Shown: piece by piece, positions 18,701 to 24,336 of the stretch
How positions within the stretch are numbered: the first letter of the stretch is position 1
Layout: each line of letters starts with the position of its first letter
Source: Litorisediminicola beolgyonensis
Lineage (GTDB): Bacteria > Pseudomonadota > Alphaproteobacteria > Rhodobacterales > Rhodobacteraceae
NCBI RefSeq assembly: GCF_042679605.1
Contig: NZ_JBHTMU010000047.1
Coordinates: forward strand, 1-29,245
DNA: 29,245 bases
Reading direction: 5' to 3'
The notes under the pieces: generated by a model
Told to the model about the DNA's origin: nothing
The model's input: only the letters and a program-made list of their open reading frames with translations
Databases searched by the model: none
Position numbers and translations under genes: made by a program

Positions 18701-21700
18701 GTTCTGCACCTCGTCGAGCGTGTAGACGCCCGCGGGGACCACGACCGAGCTCACCGGAGTGGTGCCGGTCACGCCGGTGCGGTCGGCGCTGCCGGGGCCG
18801 TCGAAGCTCAGATCCCAGCCGGTGTCCTCGACGCCGAGCGCGTTGGCGGCGACGAATTTCTCGAGCGTCAGCGTCGCGGTCTCGACCGCGTTGGTGATCT
18901 CGCAGCTCACCGTCTCGCCCGCGGCGATGGTGAGGCTGCCGACGGTGCCGCCGGTGGTGACGGTGGCGCCGAGATCGGTCTCGGCGGTGGCGTTGCCCGA
19001 GCAGGCGAGCGACACGTCGTAGCTCAGAAGGCTCGCGGCGAAGCTCTCGGTGATGTCGTAGGTGCCGGCCGAGACCAGGACGTCGGTCACGTCGCCGCTG
19101 CCGGTCACGCCCGAGATCGGGGTCGGGCCGGAGGCGGTGGCGATGGTCCAGGAGCTGGCAGGCGGCACGGTGCCCGCATCGACCGAGCCGGTGACGGCCT
19201 TGGTCAGCGTCAGGCGCGCGGCGTTGGTCTCGTTGGTGAAGGTACAGACGACATCCTTGGCCCCGGGCACGGTGATGTCGGGAATGGTGGTGATCGGGCT
19301 CGCGACGCTGCCCGAGAGATCAAGCACGTCCCCGGCGGTGTCGGCGGTACAGACGAGCGAGGTCAGCACATAGGTGGCATGGGCGTCGCTGGTGCCGGTC
19401 AGGGTCTCGGAGATGGTGTAGTCGCCCGCGGGCACGTCATAGGCGCCGGTATCGCCCGCCGCGGTGATATCGAAGCTGTTCGAGGCATCGACCGCGTCGA
19501 AGCGCAGATCCCAGTCGTCCGCGACAACGCCGAAGCTGTTGGCCGGGACCGATTTCACCAGCTGAAGCGAGCCCGCCTCGAGCGTGTTGGTGAAGGTACA
19601 GGTGACATTGTCGCCCGCCGAGACCGTCAGCTCGCCCGAGGTCGCGCCGGAGGTATAGGCCAGCGAGCCGCCGCCGGTGCAGGCGAGCCCGGTGGAATAG
19701 GACAGGTCATGTGCTCCGGCGCTTTCCGAGAGCGTGACCGCGGCGGTCGGATCGACCAGGACATCGGTGACGTTGGCGGTGCCGTTGGTGCCGGTGGCGC
19801 CGCCCAGGGTCAGCTCCCACTGGTCGGCGGGCAGCACCTCGGAGTTCAGGATGCCGGCATCCGAGACCGCCTTGACCAGGGTCACCTGCGCCACGTTGGC
19901 GACGTTGGCGAAGGTACAGGTGGTGTCGGCGGCGACGCTGTAGCCGCCGGTCGCGTCCGCGCCGTTGCAGCTCAGGCTGTCCAGCGTGTAATTGCCCGCG
20001 CCTGCGGCCGAGCTTGCCTCGGAGAAGGTGTAGTCGCCCACCGGAACGATGGTGGTGGTGCCGGTCGAGACGGTGCCCGAGGCCGGGCCCTGGAAGCTCA
20101 GATCCCAGTCGCCGGGCACGGTGGTGCCGACGGTGAGCGCGCCGCTGTCGACGGTCTTGACCAGCGTCAGGTCGACGGTCCGGAGCGTGTTGGTCACGGT
20201 ACAGGAGACATCGTCGCCCGCCGCGAGCGTCAGGGTCGCGACCGAGTTGGTGGCCGCGTCGCTCACGCTGGTGGCGACGGGCGTGGCGGTCGCGCCGGAA
20301 CAGGAGACCGCGACATCATAGGTGAGGCTGTTGCCGCCGAGCTGCTCGGTCAGGGTGTAGGGCCCCGGGGCGACCAGGTTGGAGATCGGCGCGGACGCGG
20401 TGCTGAGCTTGCTGAAACTCTCGGAGCCGGTATAGCCCATCCGCCACGCATCGGCGCCGGGCACGGTCACGCCGCTGGCATTGACCACGACCTTGGTCAC
20501 CGACAGGCGCGCCTGGGTGATGGTGTTCTCGAGCTCGCAGGTGACGGCCTCGCCATCGGCCAGGGTCAGCCCGTCGAGCCCGTCGCTGTCACTGCCGGTA
20601 CAGGCGATGGCGGTCAGGTCGTAATTGGTCGGGCCCGTTTCGGAGAGCGTGTAGGCGCCCGCCGGAACCACGACGCCGGTGACCTCGGGATCGCCCTCGG
20701 GATCGGTGCCGGTGGCGCCGGAGGGGCCGGTGAAGGTCAGCGCCCAGTCGGTATCGACCGCCGGATCGATGTCGTTGGTGTCGACCACGGCCTTCTCGAG
20801 CGTCAGCGTCGCGGTCGAGAGCGTGTTGGTGAAGGTACAGACCGCGGTCTGCCCGGAGGTCAGGGTGACGGTGTCGCCGTTGAGCGTGCCGGACGTACAG
20901 GCAAGACCGGTCCGGGAGTAGCTCAGCCCCGCGGGCACCGAGAGCTCGGTCTCGCTGAGCGTGTAGGCGCCCACCGGCACCGTCACCGGGCCGACCGAGC
21001 CCGCGCCCGAGCCGTCATTGCCGTCCGGGCCGTCATAGGCCACGGTCCAGTCGGCGGCCGCGGCCAGCGTGCCCAGGGCGCCGCCGTTCGCGACGTTCTT
21101 CTGGACGGTCAGCGTCGCGGTGCGCAGCGTGTTGGTGATGGTACAGGAGGTGGTGGTCCCGGCGGTCACCGAGGCCGAGCCGACGGTGAAGACCGCACCG
21201 TTCGAGACGACCGGCACCGAGGCCTGGGCGCTGCCGCAATTGACCACGGCGTCATAGGCGTAGCCGAGCCCGCCGACCAGCACTTCGCGAAGGTTGTAGC
21301 TGCCCGCGGGCACCAGCGCGGTGATGGTGCCATTGGCGCTGCCGGTGATCGAGCTGTCGGAGCTGTTGACGTAGCCGACACCCCAGGTGCTGGCAGCCTC
21401 GCCGAGCCCGGTGCCGCCATCGTTCACGATCTTGGTGATCTCGATGGTGCCGCGGTTGTCGTTGGTGGCGGTACAGTTGATGGTCTGGTCCACCGCCAGG
21501 GCGGCGGCGGGGATGGTGTAGCTGGCGGAGGCCGCATCGAACGTGCCGATCTCGGTGCCCGGAGCGGCGGCATCCTCGCAGGAGATGCCGGTCAGCGACC
21601 AGCCGTTCGGCACCGCCTCGGTGATCACCACCGGGGCCGTATACCCGCCCGCACCGCCATTCGCAGCCGCGCTGTAGGAGTTCGGACGGATATTGGCGCC

Positions 21701-22504
21701 GGAATCCGTCGCCACGCCGGCGGTGGCGGTGACGATCGTGGTCTGATCGATGCCGGTGCCGGTGAAGCCGAAGCCGAAGGCCCCGGTGCCGCCGAGCGAG
21801 ATCTTGGACAGGTTGATCTTGGCGCCGAGCGGGATGGTGACGGTGCTGGGCTCGACGAAGCATTTCGGCCCCGAGATGGGGTCGGAGCCGGTGAGCAGGT
21901 TGGAATTGTTCACGCTCCAGCCGGTGATCGGGCTGAGTTCGAGCGTCGCCGCATCGCCGATCTCGTCGCACTGGAAGGTGGCCGAGCTGGTCAGCGACTG
22001 GCTGGCACTGCCGTTCAGGTCGTAGCAATCCGCCTGGCCGTCCTGGTTGAAGAGCGCGGTGGTCCCGGCGGCGGGGCTTTCCAGCGCGCAGGACGAGGTC
22101 ACCACATGCGGCGTGCCGCCGACAAGCCCGTCGGAGAAGCCGAAGAGAATGTCGTAGCGCGTGGTATTGGTGCCGTTGATCAGGTTCAGGCCGAAATCGA
22201 CGGTGACGGTGTCCCCCGCGGAGCCGTCGCAGATATCGATGACGGTGACATTGCCCACCACCGGCCGCACATCGTTGGAGACGCAGCTGCCGTTGCCCGC
22301 GACCAGGTAGTCGGTCGCCTGCGCCCCCGCCTGCCCCGCCAGGACGACGAAAAGCGCCGCCAGAAGCGTTGCCCAGAGACCCGCGATGTGGCGGCTTCGT
22401 CCGCGCGTCCTGCGGGTCGTCTCGGAGCGGGCCTCGGCCAGCGCGATGATGGTGGAATTGGACAGGACAACGGGACGGCAGGACGCCATATGCGGGGGCA
22501 GCAT
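12767..22504 (-). CDS. Giant 3245-aa secreted repeat protein (SpaA-like and DUF11/DUF7507 repeats)
   Basis: The ATG at 22504 is chosen because GAAAGG precedes it by 6 nt; an in-frame start 17 codons upstream has no such site. The signal peptide is unusually long: a ~39-residue charged n-region, hydrophobic core IAGLWATLLAALFVVLAG, and cleavage near AGAQA at ~63. Residues ~64-355 form an N-terminal domain ending in one longer SpaA-like unit. Residues ~355-2060 hold 16 repeats of ~95-120 aa, pattern A-x-L-T-L-V-K ... W-x-L-x-F-x-G ... V-P-A-G-x-Y-x-L-S-E ... C-x-G ... V-T-C-T-F-x-N-T, resembling the prealbumin/SpaA class. Residues ~2060-3000 hold DUF11/DUF7507-type repeats (EKTGTLNDDDG; EKTADYDGSD; EKSGRFNDEND). 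From ~3012 an SdrD_B-like module (GKVFDDVNQNGYQDG) and a Gly/Pro-rich insert (nt ~13330-13270) lead to a basic C-terminal domain ending KTVQHPR. It has no LPXTG, RTX or autotransporter barrel. A surface fibre or adhesin role is inferred. Confidence 0.85.
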   Translation of the reverse strand: MLPPHMASCRPVVLSNSTIIALAEARSETTRRTRGRSRHIAGLWATLLAALFVVLAGQAGAQATDYLVAGNGSCVSNDVRPVVGNVTVIDICDGSAGDTVTVDFGLNLINGTNTTRYDILFGFSDGLVGGTPHVVTSSCALESPAAGTTALFNQDGQADCYDLNGSASQSLTSSATFQCDEIGDAATLELSPITGWSVNNSNLLTGSDPISGPKCFVEPSTVTIPLGAKINLSKISLGGTGAFGFGFTGTGIDQTTIVTATAGVATDSGANIRPNSYSAAANGGAGGYTAPVVITEAVPNGWSLTGISCEDAAAPGTEIGTFDAASASYTIPAAALAVDQTINCTATNDNRGTIEITKIVNDGGTGLGEAASTWGVGYVNSSDSSITGSANGTITALVPAGSYNLREVLVGGLGYAYDAVVNCGSAQASVPVVSNGAVFTVGSASVTAGTTTSCTITNTLRTATLTVQKNVANGGALGTLAAAADWTVAYDGPDGNDGSGAGSVGPVTVPVGAYTLSETELSVPAGLSYSRTGLACTSGTLNGDTVTLTSGQTAVCTFTNTLSTATLTLEKAVVDTNDIDPAVDTDWALTFTGPSGATGTDPEGDPEVTGVVVPAGAYTLSETGPTNYDLTAIACTGSDSDGLDGLTLADGEAVTCELENTITQARLSVTKVVVNASGVTVPGADAWRMGYTGSESFSKLSTASAPISNLVAPGPYTLTEQLGGNSLTYDVAVSCSGATATPVATSVSDAATNSVATLTLAAGDDVSCTVTNTLRTVDLTLVKTVDSGALTVGTTVPGDWDLSFQGPASGTVSTGTTTIVPVGDYTFSEASSAAGAGNYTLDSLSCNGADATGGYSVAADTTCTFANVANVAQVTLVKAVSDAGILNSEVLPADQWELTLGGATGTNGTANVTDVLVDPTAAVTLSESAGAHDLSYSTGLACTGGGSLAYTSGATSGELTVSAGDNVTCTFTNTLEAGSLQLVKSVPANSFGVVADDWDLRFDAVDASNSFDITAAGDTGAYDVPAGDYTISETLTGTSDAHATYVLTSLVCTADTAGDVLDLSGSVASPITTIPDITVPGAKDVVCTFTNETNAARLTLTKAVTGSVDAGTVPPASSWTIATASGPTPISGVTGSGDVTDVLVSAGTYDITESFAASLLSYDVSLACSGNATAETDLGATVTTGGTVGSLTIAAGETVSCEITNAVETATLTLEKFVAANALGVEDTGWDLSFDGPGSADRTGVTGTTPVSSVVVPAGVYTLDEVQNASATDDDYALYGLDSLVCGTTDVTSSKEVTLAQGDDVTCVFTNAATQGRLTLVKTVDDSSVAAGTTVPAATAWTLSTSGTTPISGVTGTADVTNVAVTAGSYTISEVIPGGVLGYDAALSCTGAAGGFTDAGATVTGAASADVGSVEVGVGENVVCTIDNTLETATLTLVKSVDNGDFGTAAITDWDLRFDGPGDAGAVGETGATEVTSVVVPAGAYTLTEENGPANYTLSSLVCTGTDQNGADGLTLLDDETVTCTFQNDITVARVTLNKVVNNPASLDGVALDADSWALSVDGGAAGNNGDASVTDVLVTPGDIALTESAGSHDLLYSSALSCSGATNGLTYTAGATSGLVGVEAGDDVECTFVNTLQTATLTLVKEVAPNALGVTADGWNLTFDGLASSGVGATGQTGSGAVTTVTIPAGDYALSEALTPAVAGDIDYQQYGIESLICEIDGNATPDLKSLSAPQLSVADGETAICTFVNAPNTAKVTLVKTLDVPAAYAGLATPAGDWVLEVGTNSFTSTAWASQNIYLTPGDYDLSEANDGESFLYDASISCTNGDSSASASGTLTITDGQVGSDITCTFANRLETATLTLVKEVENGAVSTDVDSAADWDLTYAGPEGITGTAATGGADVTSVLVPAGDFSLSELGTGANADAYALSSLVCTGGSDATGANGLTLVDGEDVTCTFVNTLQRGELTLVKEVVNDNGGTFAEADFTLSYNGTAAVQGTPVRVAAGDYVLTEALVDGYTRTGLSCVIEGAGGSSFAGDTLSLVSGDAAVCTFVNDDVAPTYDMVKSASPDLATVGEVLTFSFAVTNDGPWTISNIAISDPLPGLSAISCPSGANPIASLAAGATETCTATYTVTQEDVDGAGVSVSDDRCASGRAIQNSATSSAEETDGTPLTETDDGNNDAYVCLPGAEPLITVEKSVDITSIPASEDAVGQVLTYTIEVQNPGNVTLTDVTLTDVLRTGAGVDISAELTGPTLVSGDDGNGDLDVGETWTYEATHTVTQADLDSGRVVNTVRVAAEAPSGAEITDGPSRAVTTLGRSSDIALEKTGTLNDDDGVAGVSAGDTISYDFTIENTGNVTLSAVTLSDLVAGVSLSATDLGTLAPGATATATGSYTLTQADIDAGSFTNTAEVTGTGSDGSTPTDQDDDVRTLGQVSGIALEKTADYDGSDAAQVGDEVSYLFTVENTGNVTLTGVTLTDSLIEAQDGVLATLTLTGGDADDDGALDVGETWTYVGVYALTQADIDAGEVLNSATVAGTPPTGDPVTDDDDVTVDLPQGPELTLEKSGRFNDENDDGFAEAGETVTYTFTVENTGNVTVSNIALTDELITGLTNQVELRDIAYVSGDEGEDRVIRVTQAGESPEIFVYTATYALTQEDIEAGIVENVAVVTGTDPKDTPVEDDSDDPDTPEVDDPTVEILPAEPKFDISVEVAEPEVTVSREVNAEDGTTTLIPRNQDEIDADPSVAPIWSEPDSLTYTITVPNTGQITLVNPTLDFTVVQSGDVLVPSFRIDPDGTVPDAVVNLVRSASLTGGDTDGDGQLDVGEIWEYTVVVIITEDLARRISQPGRDRIDGIGTFDADDIRPDSAGLDSQSDDDTTEVIIELTQATGETELAITKRVVGRDTVRQGDVVTWEIGIINSGETDEILDVVDSLPGGFLYRGGSLDGLDDEGRLVSLDNLSVDAGETVTFTIDTVVLGSTQPGLYTNRVTMVDDEGNSYSARATVVVGPEPVFDCGTVIGKVFDDVNQNGYQDGPSSKIGLATDRGPVPAGMVVADDVYGGGKGKGAKYTPPPAPVRDEKGIPGVRLVTVKGEIITTDEHGRFHVPCAALPRDIGTNFTLKLDTRSLPSGYRLTTENPRVIRLTAGKMTKMNFGATISKLVRIDIADNAFVPGTNQPKPAFVQAMGRAVPKFADIPVTVRISYVEKGESGATMARRMRAVEGVLRGYWKTHGKYRLMVEKTVQHPR
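16330..21480 (-). repeat. Array of 16 SpaA-like repeats with alternating A and B types
   Basis: The repeat anchor V-T-C-T-F-x-N-T recurs 17 times at roughly 280-350 bp intervals (plus-strand word GGTACA or a variant near 16349, 16629, 16948, 17257, 17609, 17929, 18230, 18576, 18900, 19238, 19594, 19912, 20199, 20530, 20835, 21139 and 21468). Consecutive repeats alternate between one type ending ...NYTLSSLVCTG and one ending ...LSYDVALSCSG, over most of the array. DNA identity between repeats is modest, so the array is old compared with the 369-bp tandem in the other giant gene. Confidence 0.75.
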
Positions 22505-22598
22505 ATCGAACCTTTCAACTAATGATCCCGGCCAGCAGGAACCGGGGCGGAGCACCGGGGGGCTTGGAAAAAAAAATCCGGCAGATTTCCGCTCGGGC

Positions 22599-22626
22599 AG
22601 ATTACTCAGCCAGCGGGCTTTGCCAA
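22599..22626 (-). promoter_or_regulatory. Candidate promoter of the giant protein operon
   Basis: Read on the minus strand, TTGGCA (22626-22621) is spaced 16 bp from TAATCT (22604-22599). The -35 is five of six matches and the -10 is poor. It would give a 5' leader of roughly 85-90 nt that includes the nine-base homopolymer run. Confidence 0.25.
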
Positions 22627-22642
22627 AATGATTTTAAGATTT

Positions 22643-22786
22643 GGCCGCAATTTGCTGAAATTGCGCCACATTCCCGCCACAATTCATCCGGGATCCGGCA
22701 ACAGTCCCACCAGATATCGCGGGATTGGTGAAAATGTGCACAAGGCTGCCACATTTCACCATGGCGAGATCGGGGCAATTGTGGCG
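22643..22786. promoter_or_regulatory. Cluster of inverted repeats, probable regulator binding sites
   Basis: Palindrome GGCCGCAATTT-GCTG-AAATTGCGCC (22643-22667) is followed by CGCCACATT (22665-22672 region) and CGCCACAATT (22675-22684), an imperfect inverted repeat GGTGAAAATGTG ... CACATTTCACC (22727-22760), and AATTGTGGCG (22777-22786), the exact reverse complement of the 22675 word. The related word GCCACA(A)TT therefore occurs several times in both orientations within about 145 bp, upstream of both divergent genes. Confidence 0.5.
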
Positions 22787-22956
22787 CGCCTGCCCGAATC
22801 TGTCGCGCCCGAGATCTTCGCGATTTTCACATCGGCGCCACGTTCCTGCCGCTCCGGCTCCCACGGGGCCGCAAAGTCTCCACCTCCGCTCCCCAGAACC
22901 GCCGCACCGCCCCGGCAGGGTCGCCAGCATCTGCTCAGCGACTCGAGGGAGCCTTC

Positions 22957-24240
22957 ATGGCATTATCCGCAGAGGAGCAACTGCTGCTCGAACTGATCAA
23001 CCGCGCCCGTCTGGACCCGGTCGGAGAGGTGGAGCGCCTGGCCAGCGCCCGGTCTGGGGGGACCGAGGGAACACTGTCGTCCGGCGACATCCCCGACGAC
23101 CTGCCATCGGGCCCGCTGGACCCGGTGGTCCATAACGACACGCTCGCGGAGGCCGCGCGCGCCCATTCCGACTGGATCCTCGACGAGGACATCTTCAGCC
23201 ATACCGGGGCGGGCGGCTCGAACGCGCGCGAGCGCATGGTGGATGCGGGCTACGAGTTTTCCGGCCGCACCGCCTGGGCCGAGAACCTCGCGCTGCGCGG
23301 CTCGACCGGCGCGCTCGATGTCGAGAAATCGGTCTACATCATGCACGCCAACCTGTTCGAGAGCGACGGCCACCGCGCCAACATGCTCTCGGGCAGCGTG
23401 CGCGAGGTCGGCAATGCCGTCGAGGTCGGCGACTATGTCGGCTACGACACCGCGGTGGCGACGCAGAACTACGCCCGCTCGGGCGACACGCGCTTCGTCA
23501 CCGGCGTGGTCTACGACGACCGCGACGGCGACGATTTCTATTCGGTCGGAGAAGGCGAAAGCGGCGTGCGCGTCAGCGCCGGGAGCCGCGGCACCCGCTC
23601 CGAGGACGCGGGCGGCTACACGCTTTCGCTCGGCGCGGACGGCCAGAAGGAATGGGTCACCATCGAGAGCGGCGGCAACACTTACCAGCTCCTGATCCTC
23701 GAACGCGCCGGCAACGCCAAGATCGACCTGATCGACGGCGAGACCCTGGCCACCTCGGTCAGCCTCAAGCTCACCGGCGACGCGCAGCACGCGATCATGC
23801 TCGGGATCGAGGACCTGGTGCTGAAGGGCCGCAAGGGCGCCAACGACCTGACCGGCAATTCCGGCGACAACACCCTGGTCGGAAAGCGCGGACGCGACAC
23901 GCTCGCGGGCGGCGACGGCGATGACAAGATCAAGGGCGGCGGCGGCGGCGATACGCTCTCGGGCGGCGCGGGCAACGACATGCTCAAGGGTGGGCGCGGC
24001 GCCGACACCTTCATCTTCACGTCCGGTCGCGACACCTTCAAGGGCTTCGACCTCAACGAGGACACGCTGATGCTCGACGCCGATCTCTGGTCGGGACGGA
24101 TGAGCGCCCGCGATGTCGTGGCCGAGTTCGGCGACATCCATCGCGGCGACGCGGTGCTCGATTTCGGCCATGGCGACGTGGTGACGATCAAGGGCGTCGA
24201 CGATCTGAACGACCTCGCCCAGGACATCCTCTTCGCCTGA
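22957..24240 (+). CDS. CAP/SCP-domain exoprotein with SdrD_B-like domain and RTX C-terminus (type I secretion substrate)
   Basis: The product is 427 aa; ATG at 22957 with GAGGGA 6 nt upstream. No N-terminal signal peptide is present. Residues ~6-168 are a CAP (SCP/PR-1, COG2340-type) domain. His82 (FSHTG), Glu109 (AENLA) and His139 (DGHRANML) fit the cavity residues of the family, and a GNAV ... TQNY strand follows. Residues ~180-262 are a short SdrD_B/Cna_B-like beta domain (TGVVYDDRDGDDFYSVGEGE). Residues ~294-352 are RTX nonapeptide repeats (GGDGDDKIKGGGGGDTLSGG, then GNDMLKGGRGADTF). The remaining ~75 residues form the usual C-terminal type I secretion signal region, ending DLAQDILFA. The expected path is ABC/MFP/TolC export with calcium-induced folding outside. 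No transporter genes are in the window. Bacterial CAP proteins have no single established activity. It is divergent from the giant gene and may share its regulation. Confidence 0.88.
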   Translation: MALSAEEQLLLELINRARLDPVGEVERLASARSGGTEGTLSSGDIPDDLPSGPLDPVVHNDTLAEAARAHSDWILDEDIFSHTGAGGSNARERMVDAGYEFSGRTAWAENLALRGSTGALDVEKSVYIMHANLFESDGHRANMLSGSVREVGNAVEVGDYVGYDTAVATQNYARSGDTRFVTGVVYDDRDGDDFYSVGEGESGVRVSAGSRGTRSEDAGGYTLSLGADGQKEWVTIESGGNTYQLLILERAGNAKIDLIDGETLATSVSLKLTGDAQHAIMLGIEDLVLKGRKGANDLTGNSGDNTLVGKRGRDTLAGGDGDDKIKGGGGGDTLSGGAGNDMLKGGRGADTFIFTSGRDTFKGFDLNEDTLMLDADLWSGRMSARDVVAEFGDIHRGDAVLDFGHGDVVTIKGVDDLNDLAQDILFA

Positions 24241-24245
24241 TCCGC

Positions 24246-24274
24246 CGTCCGGGCGTCTTCGCGTCGCCCGGACG
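24246..24274 (+). terminator. Probable terminator hairpin after the CAP/RTX gene
   Basis: A perfect 10-bp stem CGTCCGGGCG / CGCCCGGACG (24246-24255 and 24265-24274) with a nine-base loop lies 5 bp after the stop codon. Only TTGAAA follows, so the T-tract is weak and some read-through into the sulfotransferase operon is possible. Confidence 0.6.
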
Positions 24275-24336
24275 TTGAAACCTCCTGGCGGAGTCACTAT
24301 CAGTCGCCCGATCCCCGGCCCCGGGACGAGGCGAAG

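Larger units (their letters stand above)
22505..22956. other. Divergent intergenic region between the giant protein and the CAP/RTX gene
   Basis: A 452-bp gap, markedly more AT-rich at 22560-22810 than the flanking genes. It holds a nine-A run (22568-22576), a candidate minus-strand promoter, and a cluster of inverted and direct repeats (22643-22786). The stretch 22787-22942 is GC-rich with no convincing coding frame. A Shine-Dalgarno sequence GAGGGA (22945-22950) closes it before the CAP gene. Confidence 0.6.

Noticed and set aside
16330..21480. CRISPR-like array, because a short word recurs every ~300 bp
   Set aside because: The spacing varies between 280 and 350 bp and the word encodes a protein motif in frame. 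It is a coding repeat, not a CRISPR.
15671..22522. A 2283-codon open frame on the plus strand opposite the giant repeat gene
   Set aside because: It reads as Gly/Arg/Ala/Asp-rich low-complexity protein without domains. It mirrors the codon bias and repeats of the minus-strand gene, which has a signal peptide, repeats and clear families.
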